Below are positions 7,956-16,906 of a DNA stretch of 64,000 nucleotides, one piece after another. The DNA is taken from NCBI GenBank assembly GCA_965198895.1, contig OZ240676.1:1178001-1242000 (forward strand), written 5' to 3'. The position numbers and the translations under genes are program-made. The stretch's first letter is position 1, and each line of letters opens with the position of its first letter. Origin of the DNA: LMUY01 sp965198895. Lineage in GTDB: Bacteria; Pseudomonadota; Alphaproteobacteria; Acetobacterales; Acetobacteraceae. The notes below the pieces were generated by a model. That model had not been told where the DNA came from. It was given only the letters and a program-made list of their open reading frames with translations, and made no database searches.

Positions 7956-10164
7956 CAGGTCACCTGCGGGAGGAGGGGTGCGGTCATCAGATGCGCCCGC
8001 GCCATGGCCGCCTGGCCGAGGGACAGGCCGCCGTCGTTGGTCGGCACCATGCGGGCGAATAGCGGCAGGAGTCCGCGCTGCCGCAGGGCATCGGCGAGAC
8101 CCTCCGCGAGAACACGGTTGAGCAAGCACCCGCCGCCCAGCACGATCGTCGTGTGGCCGAGTTGCTCCGCGGCTTGGCCGATCCAGGCCGCGAGGCCCGC
8201 GATCAGCGTGCCGTGGAACAACTCTGCCCCCGCGCAGGCTTGCTGACCCGGCGTCAGCAAAGCCGAGAGTAGCGGTCGAAAGTCCAGCACGTTGTCGGCG
8301 ATATGATAGCCGTCTGGCAGGCATTGCGTCGTGGTGACCAGGGCCTCGAGCTCCATGGCTGCCTGGCCCTCATAGCTCTGTTGTGGGCAGAGCCCGAGCA
8401 ACGCCGACGCGGCGTCGAACAGGCGGCCCATGCTGGTGGTCGTCGGATAGCCGGCGCCCGCCGCCACTCGGCCCGCCAGGGGAAACGCGGCAAACCGCTG
8501 TGCAGCCTCGCTGCCCCGGCCAAGGGCGTGTAGCGCCGCAATACCCATGCGCCATGGTTCCCGCGCCGCCCGGTCGCCGCCAGGCAGCGCAAGCGGCAGC
8601 AGATGGCCGACCCGGCGCCATGCCGCGCCGTGCACCAGCATCAACTCGCCCCCCCAGGCAGCGCCGCCCTCACCTTGGCCGTGCCCGTCGAGCGCCACGC
8701 CGAGCACGCTCCCGGTTAGCCGGTGCTCGGCGGCGACGGCGGCCAAATGCGCCGCGTGGTGTTGCACGCGCAGCATCGGCAGGCCGGTGCTTTCCGCGAA
8801 CCGGGTCGAGCGATAGTCGGGATGCAGGTCGCAGGCGACGATCTCGGGCGTAACGTGCAGCAGTCTCAGCATGTCGCGCGCGGTGTCGGTGTAGAAGCGG
8901 ACCGTCTGCGCCGTGTTCAGATCGCCGATGTGTTGGGACATAAATGCCTCGCGGCCCCGGGTGACACACAGCGTCGCCTTCAGGTGGCCGCCGGTTGCGA
9001 GCACGGCGGGGCCGTCCTGCCCCAGATCGATCGGCTCCGGCACGAAGCCACGGGACCGCCGGATGATGGCAGGCGCGCCGTCGATCACCCGCACGACGGA
9101 ATCGTCCGCTCGCGCGAGGATGGGCCGGTCATGGGTGACGACCAGGTCGGCGATCCCGCTCAGGCTCCGTACGGCGTCGTCGTTACCGATGATCAAAGGG
9201 TCGCCACCCGCGTTGGCGCTGGTGGCAACCAGGGCGATCGGGGGGCCGGCCAGTGCATGGAACAGCAGTTGATGCAGGGGGGAGGACGGCAGCATGACCC
9301 CGACACGATCCAATCCAGGTGCCACCGAGGCCGCCCATTCGGCCCGAGGCCGCAGCAGCACGATCGGGCGGCTGGCTTGACCCAACAAGACCCGTTCCGC
9401 CTCGGTTGGTGCGGCGAACACCTCGGCCGAGGCATGATCGGCGACCATCACGGCGAAGGGTTTTGCCGGGCGCTGCTTGCGCTGGCGAAGTTTGGCAACA
9501 GCCGGTGCGTTCGCCGCATCACACAGCAAGTGAAAGCCGCCGATCCCCTTCAACGCGACGATCTGGCCGCTCAGCAGAGCAGCGGCGACGTCCTCGATAG
9601 AGTGGCTGAGTTGCTGGCCGCAGCGGGAACACGCGATGGTTTCAGCGTGGAAGCGGCGGCTGGCCGGGTTGCGATAGTCGGCTTCGCAGGACGGGCACAT
9701 GGCGAACCCCGCCATCGCCGTGTTCGCCCGATCGTAAGGCAGGCGATCAATGATCGTGAAGCGCGGGCCGCATTGCGTGCAGGTGATGAACGGGTAGTGG
9801 TGGAAGCGGCTCGCCGGGTCGAACATTTCGTCCGAGCAGGCCTGGCACGGCGCGGTGTCCGGCACGCTGCGTGCCCGCCCAACTGGCCCGACGCTGTCGC
9901 GGATCGAAAAGCCGCATTGCCCGTCCAGTTCGACCGCGGTGACGTCGATCTGGTCGATGTGAGCAAGCGGTGGTGGCCCCTGCCGCAGCGCCGTCAGGAA
10001 CGGGCCCGTTGCCGCTCCCTCGATCTCCGCGAGCACGCCGTCCGGGTCGTTGCGCACGAAACCGGACAAGCCGTAGCGCTCCGCCAGGCCGTGCACGAAC
10101 GGGCGAAACCCGACACCCTGCACGGCCCCCCTTACCCGAAGCCGTAGCCGGGTCGGTGCTGCGT

Positions 10165-10168
<4 letters not shown>
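7955..10168 (-). CDS. hypF: Carbamoyltransferase HypF
   Basis: A 737-residue protein with all HypF domains in order. An acylphosphatase domain covers residues 5-90 (VRGAVQGVGFRPFVHGLA). Two zinc-finger segments follow at 105-185 (CQACSDEM, CTQCG, CPSCEADY, CSRCG). A YrdC-like domain covers about 200-380, and a Kae1-like domain with HHAAHLAAVAAEH and VLGGGCLLN makes up the rest. HypF activates carbamoyl phosphate and transfers the carbamoyl group to the C-terminal cysteine of HypE, the source of cyanide ligands. It overlaps hypB and hypC by four and one bases. Length and motifs suggest an intact enzyme. Confidence 0.97.
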
Positions 10169-10913
<745 letters not shown>

Positions 10914-10914
<1 letters not shown>

Positions 10915-11255
10915 CACTCGACCTCCAATTCAGCCAACCGCAGTTCGTCGCCCGCGACCAGCCGCACCGGCCCATCGCCGCAGAGCGGGCACGCTGCGAA
11001 GCGCTCTTCTACTGGCACGGTCTGCCGGCACACTGCGCACCAGCCGGCGCCGGCAACCATGTCGATCTCCAAGGCGGCGCCGTCGGCGATGGTGCCGCGC
11101 GTCACCGCGTCGAAGCAGAAGCGCAGTGCGTCCGGCTCGGCATGCCCGAGCGCGCCCACTGTGAGCCGGATCGATAGCACCCGGGAAAACGCCTGCTTGC
11201 GGCGCTCCTCCACGACCAGATCCACGATGCTCTCGACGAGCGAGACTTCATGCAT
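10914..11255 (-). CDS. hypA: Hydrogenase nickel/zinc chaperone HypA
   Basis: A 113-residue protein beginning MHEVSLVESIV, where His2 is the nickel ligand of HypA. The zinc site is formed by WCAVC and CPLCG in residues 72-95. It hands nickel to HypB during maturation of the hydrogenase large subunit. The start overlaps the end of the receiver-domain gene by eight bases and the stop overlaps hypB, so it is embedded in the operon. The assignment is firm. Confidence 0.95.
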
Positions 11256-11658
11256 CGCTCACCGGCCGATCGACGCGCAACCGTCCCTTGAGGGTCTGGA
11301 TGACGATCGCGGGATCGATCGGCTTGAGGAACACGCCTTCCACGCCGAGCTCATGCAGCCCGACCGACCCCATCAGCGCCTCGCCCGCCGTGCTGACGAT
11401 GTAGCAGGGGATCGTGCTGCCGGCCGCCTTGAGCCGCTCGCTCAGCGTCCCGGCGATCCCGTGCACGTCCATCATCAGCTCGGAGAGGATCGCGTCGGGG
11501 TTGACCCGCAGCGCCGTTCGCTCGCCCTCGTTGCCATTCGCAGCCTCCCCAACAGAGAATCCTGCATTCTCCAGGGCGAGGCGCAGCGCCGCACGCGCAT
11601 GCGGATCGGAGTCGACCAGAAGGACCGTCCTACGCCGCGCGCCAAGGCCGATATTCAT
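11248..11658 (-). CDS. Stand-alone receiver domain with Glu at the phosphorylation site
   Basis: A 136-residue single-domain protein with the response-regulator receiver fold: VLLVDSDP at residues 12-19, PDAILSELMMD at 54-64, VSTAG near 90 and FLKPID with the conserved lysine at 112. In the normal pattern PD-x-hydrophobic-hydrophobic-D-hydrophobic-M-P, the phosphorylated Asp falls on Glu60 here, so the protein cannot be phosphorylated in the usual way and may mimic the active state. There is no output domain. It sits between hoxW and hypA with overlapping starts and stops (TGATG with hoxW), so it is made with the hydrogenase. I start at the ATG at 11658; a TTG three codons earlier is possible. 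Its job is unknown. Confidence 0.85.
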   Translation of the reverse strand: MNIGLGARRRTVLLVDSDPHARAALRLALENAGFSVGEAANGNEGERTALRVNPDAILSELMMDVHGIAGTLSERLKAAGSTIPCYIVSTAGEALMGSVGLHELGVEGVFLKPIDPAIVIQTLKGRLRVDRPVSDA

Positions 11659-12104
11659 CACGGGCAAGGCTCCATGCGGCGGACGCGCTCCATCAGCATG
11701 GAGAGCGCGGCGGCTAAATTCGCCACAGCTCCCGGCGTCAGCGCTTCGACGAACTCGAATTCGTAGCCACGTATGCCCAGCAAGAATGCCGTTGGCGCTT
11801 TACCCCAACATTGTTGCGCTATCGCGAGAACGGTTTGCGGGCCCATGATGTGACTGGTGAAGTGCACGCTCCTAACGGGCTCCAGGGCGCTCACCGTGAA
11901 CGGTGCCGCGCCCGTCTTCGTGGCGTCGACGAACCAGACGGCGTCGTGTGCGGCGACTTCGAGCGCGTCCTCGATGTTGAGCTGGTAGTTGTCGTAGGCG
12001 GTCACGCCTGGCCAACCGAGGCGGTCGATCGCATTCGCAACCGCCGGGCCCAGCCCGTCATCCTGACGCCCAGGGTTGCCGTAGCCGAGAACGAGGACGC
12101 TCAT
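11658..12104 (-). CDS. hoxW: Hydrogenase maturation endopeptidase, HoxW/HyaD family
   Basis: A 148-residue protease beginning MSVLVLGYGNPGRQDDGLGP, the HyaD/HybD signature (G-x-GN with the nickel-sensing acidic residue after R-x-D-D). ADTKTG-type and histidine positions follow in FVDATKTG and HFTSHIMGPQ. The family cuts the C-terminal tail of the large subunit after nickel is inserted; the likely substrate is HoxH, encoded next to it with a four-base overlap. The reading frame extends upstream inside hoxH but that part is a shadow; ATG at 12104 gives the canonical N-terminus. Confidence 0.92.
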   Translation of the reverse strand: MSVLVLGYGNPGRQDDGLGPAVANAIDRLGWPGVTAYDNYQLNIEDALEVAAHDAVWFVDATKTGAAPFTVSALEPVRSVHFTSHIMGPQTVLAIAQQCWGKAPTAFLLGIRGYEFEFVEALTPGAVANLAAALSMLMERVRRMEPCP

Positions 12105-13540
12105 TGCTTCACTCTCGTGGCGATCACCGAACCATCGGCATCTTCCAGCGTGACGATCAGCGGCATGTCTCCCAACGCATGGGTGGCGCAGGACAGGCAC
12201 GGATCGTACGCCCGAATCGCCACCTCGATGTGGTTGAGCAGTCCTTCGGTGATCTCGTGCCCGGTCAGGTATTCCACCGCCACCTGCGTCACCGAGCGGT
12301 TCATCGCCTCGTTGTTGTTGGTGGTGGAGACGATGAGGTTGGCGCCCGTCACCTGGTCGTTCTTGTCCACTGTGTAGTGGTGGAACAGCGTCCCCCGCGG
12401 CGCCTCGATCACCGCGATCCCCTCGGGACGGCGCTCCCCCGTGACGACGAGGTCGGTGCCCTGCAGGTCATCGTCGAACAGCAGCTCCCTGATCTTTTCG
12501 GCGCAGTGGATCATGGAGATCAGTCGGGCCCAGTGGTAACCGAGCGTCGCATGCACCAGCCCGCCGCGGCCGAGCAGCATGAACTCCCGGCGCGCGGCCT
12601 CGGCGATCGGGGTGTTGATGAAACTGCAGCAATTCATCTGCGCGAGCGGACCGACGCGGTACCAGCCATCGTCCCGCCCCAGCGAACGGATGTGCGGGAA
12701 CTTCATGTAGCTCCACGAGCGGACTTCCTCGACCAGGTAGTCGCGGTACTTCGTCGGGTCGACATCGCCCAGGATCGGCTGGCCCGCCGCATCGATCACG
12801 CGGAGCAGGCCGTCATACAATTCGAGGCTGCCATCCGCACCCACCAGGCTCATGTAGCTGGACGGGATGGTGGCGAAGCGCTCGTGCAGCGCCTCGTGGC
12901 CGTGGACGAAGGATTTGTGCAGCTCCAACGCGTCGCAGCACCACTGGATAATCTGGTCGACGTCTTTGCGAAGCGCGTCGCGGTCCTCCACAGACAGGTT
13001 CTGGTTGACGCCGCCGGGCACGCACAGGCGGGGATGGATGCGCCTTCCGCCGGTGGCCGCGATCACCTGCTGGCCGAATTTGCGGATGAAGATCGCCCAT
13101 TTCCCGACCTCGGGGAAACTCTCCATCACGCCGATGATGTTCCGCTGGGCCACTGGCGATTCGAAGCCCAGCAGCAGGTCGGGCGAGGCGAGGTGGAAGA
13201 AGTTCACCGCGTTGGATTGCAGCACCTGGCCGTAATGCATCAGGCGGCGCATTTTATCGGCCGTCGGTGTCACGCGGTCCACACCGGCGACGATGTCCAT
13301 CGCCTTGGCTGCGCACAGATGGTGGCTCACCGGGCAGATGCCGCAGAGGCGCTGCACGATGACCGGGACCTCCCAGTACATCCGCCCCTGGATGAACCGC
13401 TCGAAGCCGCGGAACTCGACGATGTGGAAGCGCGCCTGCTCGACCTCGCCGGCCTCGTTCAGGCGGATGGTGACCTTGCCATGGCCCTCCACCCGTGTGA
13501 CCGGGTCGATGACGATTTTTCGTGCGCCGAGCTCGCTCAT
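12101..13540 (-). CDS. hoxH: NAD-linked [NiFe] hydrogenase large subunit HoxH
   Basis: The catalytic subunit that binds the Ni-Fe(CN)2CO centre. The proximal motif RLCGIC (Cys66, Cys69) and the distal motif DPCLSCATH (Cys448, Cys451) supply the four cysteines. About 25 residues follow the last histidine and should be removed by HoxW. The pattern of the distal motif followed by ALGDMP matches the soluble bidirectional (group 3d) enzymes better than membrane-bound uptake hydrogenases. At 479 residues the protein has normal length. I start at the ATG at 13540, which overlaps the hoxY stop as ATGA; a start four codons upstream is less likely. Confidence 0.96.
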   Translation of the reverse strand: MSELGARKIVIDPVTRVEGHGKVTIRLNEAGEVEQARFHIVEFRGFERFIQGRMYWEVPVIVQRLCGICPVSHHLCAAKAMDIVAGVDRVTPTADKMRRLMHYGQVLQSNAVNFFHLASPDLLLGFESPVAQRNIIGVMESFPEVGKWAIFIRKFGQQVIAATGGRRIHPRLCVPGGVNQNLSVEDRDALRKDVDQIIQWCCDALELHKSFVHGHEALHERFATIPSSYMSLVGADGSLELYDGLLRVIDAAGQPILGDVDPTKYRDYLVEEVRSWSYMKFPHIRSLGRDDGWYRVGPLAQMNCCSFINTPIAEAARREFMLLGRGGLVHATLGYHWARLISMIHCAEKIRELLFDDDLQGTDLVVTGERRPEGIAVIEAPRGTLFHHYTVDKNDQVTGANLIVSTTNNNEAMNRSVTQVAVEYLTGHEITEGLLNHIEVAIRAYDPCLSCATHALGDMPLIVTLEDADGSVIATRVKQ

Positions 13541-14079
13541 TCGTATTTGCAAAGCTGGTAGGGAAGCTGTGGCTCCCGGCCCGTGAGGAGCGCCTTAAGC
13601 CCCTCCCAAATGGCATCGCCAGACGGCGGGCAGCCCGGCAGGAAATAGTCGATCTTTACGACCTCATGCGCCGGGTAGACCCGATCCAGCAGCAGCGGCA
13701 AATCCTCGTCGCCGGGGATCATCCCGCCATCCTCGACGCCGGTGCCGTGCAGATACACCGCCTCGAGGCACTCCCGGAGTGAGATGCTGTTACGCATCGC
13801 CGGTACTCCGCCATTGATCGCACAAGCGCCAACCGAAACCAGCACCCGGCAATAGCTGCGGAATTCCCGCAGCTCGCGGACGTTGTATTCGTTCGAACAT
13901 CCGCCCTCGATGAAGCCGACATCCACCGGGCGGTCGAACGCCTTCTTGTCGTCGAACGGCGAGCGGTCGAGTTCGACCAGGTCGGCCAATTCCAGCAGCC
14001 GTTCGTCGATGTCGAGCAGGGACATGTGACAGCCGAAACACCCGGTGAGCGAGCAGGTCGCCAGTGTCGGTTTGGCCAT
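13537..14079 (-). CDS. hoxY: [NiFe] hydrogenase small subunit HoxY
   Basis: A 180-residue protein with the cysteines for the proximal [4Fe-4S] cluster: TGCFGCHMSLLD near residue 15, GACAINGG near residue 85 and LPGCPPSGD near residue 150. This is the short HoxY type, without signal peptide or extra C-terminal clusters, so the enzyme is cytoplasmic. It passes electrons from HoxH to HoxU. The ATG at 14079 overlaps the hoxU stop; the open frame that continues upstream is a shadow of hoxU. Confidence 0.95.
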   Translation of the reverse strand: MAKPTLATCSLTGCFGCHMSLLDIDERLLELADLVELDRSPFDDKKAFDRPVDVGFIEGGCSNEYNVRELREFRSYCRVLVSVGACAINGGVPAMRNSISLRECLEAVYLHGTGVEDGGMIPGDEDLPLLLDRVYPAHEVVKIDYFLPGCPPSGDAIWEGLKALLTGREPQLPYQLCKYE

Positions 14080-14795
14080 CAGCGTTTGCGCCTTGCTTCG
14101 ATATCGCTGCCGATCGGCGCCAGGTCGAACCGGCGGCTGCCATTGGGCACGGTGTAGCTGTGCCGCTTGACGACGATGCAGGCGACCGGACACACGCTCG
14201 CCGCCTTGTCGATGGCGGCCATCTGGGTCTCGCCGAGCCCGCCCGCCGCGTCGACGTTCAACCGCATGGCAATGCCGCGCCCCTCGAAGCCGAACACGGT
14301 CTTGCCGTCTTCCATCCGCGATGCGCGGATGCAGCGCGAACACAGGATGCAACGGTCGTGATCGAGGCTGATGTCCGGATGGGTGGCGTCGATGCCCCGC
14401 CTCGGCCACTGGTACGGCTGGGTCGGCGCCACCATGCCGAGACGGTAGCCGAGAGCCTGCAGCTCGCAATCCCCGCTGGCGACGCAGTAGGGACAGGGAT
14501 GGTCCCCCTCGACGAACAGCATCTCGATCACCGCGCGCCGGTCGTCGGTGAGCAGCTTCGTGTCGTTTTCCACCACCATGCCGTGGATGGCGGGCGTCAC
14601 GCACGCAGCGGCATTGCGGCCGTTGATCTTGCACGTGCAGACCCGGCAATTGCCGGCGGGTTCGAGCTCCGGATGGTGGCAAAGGCGCGGAATATAAATC
14701 CCCGCCGCGTCGCAAGCCTGGATGACGCTCTGGCCCTCTGTGGCATCGATCTCGACGCCATCGACGGTGATGCGAAAACTGTCCACGCTACCCAT
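14079..14795 (-). CDS. hoxU: Hydrogenase diaphorase small subunit HoxU
   Basis: About 238 residues, homologous to the N-terminal part of NuoG. A [2Fe-2S] site is formed by CHHPELEPAGNCRVC and a later cysteine, a His/Cys [4Fe-4S] site by HPCPYCVASGDC, and a ferredoxin-type site by CILCSRC with CPVAC. It links the hydrogenase module HoxHY with the flavin subunit HoxF. The ATG at 14795 overlaps the hoxF stop by eight bases; an in-frame start eleven codons earlier lies deep inside hoxF and is less likely. No cluster ligand seems to be missing. Confidence 0.94.
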   Translation of the reverse strand: MGSVDSFRITVDGVEIDATEGQSVIQACDAAGIYIPRLCHHPELEPAGNCRVCTCKINGRNAAACVTPAIHGMVVENDTKLLTDDRRAVIEMLFVEGDHPCPYCVASGDCELQALGYRLGMVAPTQPYQWPRRGIDATHPDISLDHDRCILCSRCIRASRMEDGKTVFGFEGRGIAMRLNVDAAGGLGETQMAAIDKAASVCPVACIVVKRHSYTVPNGSRRFDLAPIGSDIEARRKR

Positions 14796-16548
14796 CCACA
14801 GTCGCTGGTTCGCGGCCCTGAATGGCAATGGCGTCCTGCAGCGCGGCGGCCAGGTCGAGCCGGGGTGACGTGTCGGGACACAGCCGCGCTTCGTACAAAT
14901 GCGGGAAGCTGCGCATGGTGGACAGGATCGGGTTCGGCGCGGTCTGCCCCAACCCGCAACGGCTCATGCGTGCGACGGTGTTGGCCAGTGCTTCCGTGGC
15001 GGCGATGTCCGCCAGCGTGGCGCGCCCGGCCACGATCGTCTGCATACCCTGCTCCAGCAAGGTCGTCCCGACCCGGCACGGTGTGCACCAGCCGCACGAT
15101 TCGTCGACGAAGAACCGCGCGAACTGCAGCGCGATGTCCAGCACGTCGCGCTGCGGGCCGAACACCATGGTGGAGCCCCCCGTCGACAGATCCTCATACG
15201 CGATGCGCCGGCCGAAATCCCGGGGCGCGACCGATTGGCCGGATGGCCCCCCGACCTGCACGAACCCGGCCTCCGGCGCGCCCACCAGGTCCAGCAGGGC
15301 ATTGACGGTGATGCCGAACGGCACCTCGTACACGCCGGGCCGGGGGCAATCGCCGGACACGCTCATCAGCTTGGTGCCGGTGGATTCGGGGGTGCCATCG
15401 GCGGTGAACCAGGCGGCGCCGTGGTCCAGGATGCGGGCGGCGCAGACGAAGGTTTCGACGTTGTCGACGGCAGTGGGCTGGTGCAGGTAACCGCGCTCGG
15501 TCGGGAATGGCGGCCGGTCCCGCGGGGCGCCGCGCTTGCCCTCCAGCGATTCCAGCAGCGACGATTCCTCGCCGCAGATATAAGCGCCGGCGCCGAGCTG
15601 GATGCGGATGTCGAAATCGAACCCGGCGCGCCCGGCGATCCCCACGCCGAGCAGCCCGGCGGCACGGCGGCGCTGCAGCGCTGCTTGTAAGGAATCCCAA
15701 AGATACGCGTATTCGCCGCGCAAATAGACCAGTCCATGCCGGGCGCCGAGGGCATAGCCGGCGATCGTCATGCCCTCGAACATCAGGTCCGCAAACTCGG
15801 TCAGCAGCACCCGGTCCTTGAAAGTGCCGGGCTCGCCCTCGTCGGCATTGCAGACGACGTAGTGCTCGTCGCCGATCGCCTTGCGGGAGAGGCGCCATTT
15901 CATGCCGGTCGGAAACCCGGCACCGCCGCGGCCGCGCAGCTTCGCCGCCGTGATCGTCTCGATGACTTTTTCGGGCGTCAGGGCAAGGGCAGCGTGCAGC
16001 CCCGCCACCCCATCCCGGTTACCCGACAGCAGCGGACCAGCCTGTACGAGGCTGGAAGCGATAGCGGTATTGGGCGGCGTGGCGCCTTGCCGTAGGGCTG
16101 CGACGATCCCCGGCACGTCGTGCGGCGTCAGGGACGTGAGGACCATCCCATTGACCAGCGCGGACGGCTCCTGATCCGCCATGCCGATATCGCTGGTCCA
16201 GCTGAGCGTGAACGACCCATCGGCCGAGGTCTCGCCGATCGCGATGCCAAGCGCGTCTTCGAAGGCCTGGCGGACAGCCTGGGCGCCCTTCAGCATGGCG
16301 ATCGGCGTCTTGGAAAGCCGGATGTGGTAGCGGCCCTGGGGCTCCCGGGAAAACAGGGCATAGAAGGACACCATGTCCGCAACCTCGACCGGATGCATCC
16401 CAAGGCCAGCGGCGATGGTTTGGATCGCGGCCTCGTCGATGCAGCCGAATTGGCGCTGCACCGCGTGGGCGATGTCCAGCAACCTGCTCCGATCGCCCGC
16501 GAATTTTGCGACGCAATCCTCCACCAAGGCAGTCCCGGCCGATGTCAT
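14788..16548 (-). CDS. hoxF: Hydrogenase diaphorase large subunit HoxF (NuoE-NuoF fusion)
   Basis: A 586-residue fusion. Residues 1-150 resemble NuoE and the remainder NuoF. FMN and NADH sites are RGRGGAGFPTG and NADEGEPGTFKDR; the [4Fe-4S] site is ESCGWCTPC with a later cysteine in SRCGLGQ. The NuoE-like part has lost the four cysteines of its [2Fe-2S] cluster: the only cysteines before residue 150 are at 12 and 36, outside the cluster positions. The protein exchanges electrons with NAD(H), giving the operon its NAD-linked character. It is the first gene of the twelve-gene operon. Its start at 16548 lies 40 bases downstream of a FixJ-like box. Confidence 0.95.
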   Translation of the reverse strand: MTSAGTALVEDCVAKFAGDRSRLLDIAHAVQRQFGCIDEAAIQTIAAGLGMHPVEVADMVSFYALFSREPQGRYHIRLSKTPIAMLKGAQAVRQAFEDALGIAIGETSADGSFTLSWTSDIGMADQEPSALVNGMVLTSLTPHDVPGIVAALRQGATPPNTAIASSLVQAGPLLSGNRDGVAGLHAALALTPEKVIETITAAKLRGRGGAGFPTGMKWRLSRKAIGDEHYVVCNADEGEPGTFKDRVLLTEFADLMFEGMTIAGYALGARHGLVYLRGEYAYLWDSLQAALQRRRAAGLLGVGIAGRAGFDFDIRIQLGAGAYICGEESSLLESLEGKRGAPRDRPPFPTERGYLHQPTAVDNVETFVCAARILDHGAAWFTADGTPESTGTKLMSVSGDCPRPGVYEVPFGITVNALLDLVGAPEAGFVQVGGPSGQSVAPRDFGRRIAYEDLSTGGSTMVFGPQRDVLDIALQFARFFVDESCGWCTPCRVGTTLLEQGMQTIVAGRATLADIAATEALANTVARMSRCGLGQTAPNPILSTMRSFPHLYEARLCPDTSPRLDLAAALQDAIAIQGREPATVDG

Positions 16549-16587
16549 CCGCGGATGATACCCGATCGCCGGACCGGCACGAGCCTC

Positions 16588-16640
16588 GGGAACTACTCAG
16601 TCCGGCGTGGCCGAACCCGCGGCACCGCCTGAGTAGTCAC
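16588..16640 (-). promoter_or_regulatory. Divergent pair of FixJ-like boxes upstream of the hox-hyp operon
   Basis: On the minus strand CTGAGTAGTTCCC lies at 16588-16600. A second copy in opposite orientation, TGAGTAGTCAC on the plus strand, lies at 16630-16640, thirty bases away. The first is 40 bases before the hoxF start. The inverted pair could be bound by a dimer or by two dimers. No -35/-10 pair is obvious in this GC-rich stretch. Confidence 0.55.
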
Positions 16641-16687
16641 CGTGAGAGGGCCAAAGTGGGCCCGGTCGGAGACCCGGCTAACCAGGC

Positions 16688-16903
16688 TTAAAGCAGCGAC
16701 AAGATGAACGTGTAGACGACCATCGCGGAGATCAGCAGGACGAAGACACGCAACACCCACAGCGCCAGGTTGGCCGTGCGGCCCAGAACGCAGCGCGGCA
16801 AGGCGACCGACGACGCAGCAACGATCTGGTCCGGTTCCAGAGCGAGCAACAACTCTTCGTCCGGGTGCCCCTCGCTCAGGTTGTGGAGGTCGGTGTCCCG
16901 CAT
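16688..16903 (-). CDS. Small single-span membrane protein
   Basis: A 71-residue protein with an acidic N-terminal half (SEGHPDEELLLALEPDQIV) and one hydrophobic segment at about residues 47-70. I do not recognise a family. It starts four bases after the Nramp-like gene ends, so the two are probably translated together and it may be an accessory or regulatory subunit of that transporter. The open frame and the tight spacing support a real gene; the role is unknown. Confidence 0.6.
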   Translation of the reverse strand: MRDTDLHNLSEGHPDEELLLALEPDQIVAASSVALPRCVLGRTANLALWVLRVFVLLISAMVVYTFILSLL

Positions 16904-16906
16904 GGC

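Noticed and set aside
8723..10147. Plus-strand frame of 474 codons opposite hypF
   Set aside because: It is rich in Arg, Gln, His and Gly and mirrors the codon pattern of hypF on the other strand; no motif and no neighbours on that strand.
12104..13561. Plus-strand frame of 485 codons opposite hoxH
   Set aside because: The composition is that of an antisense shadow of a GC-rich gene; hoxH carries all conserved cysteine motifs.
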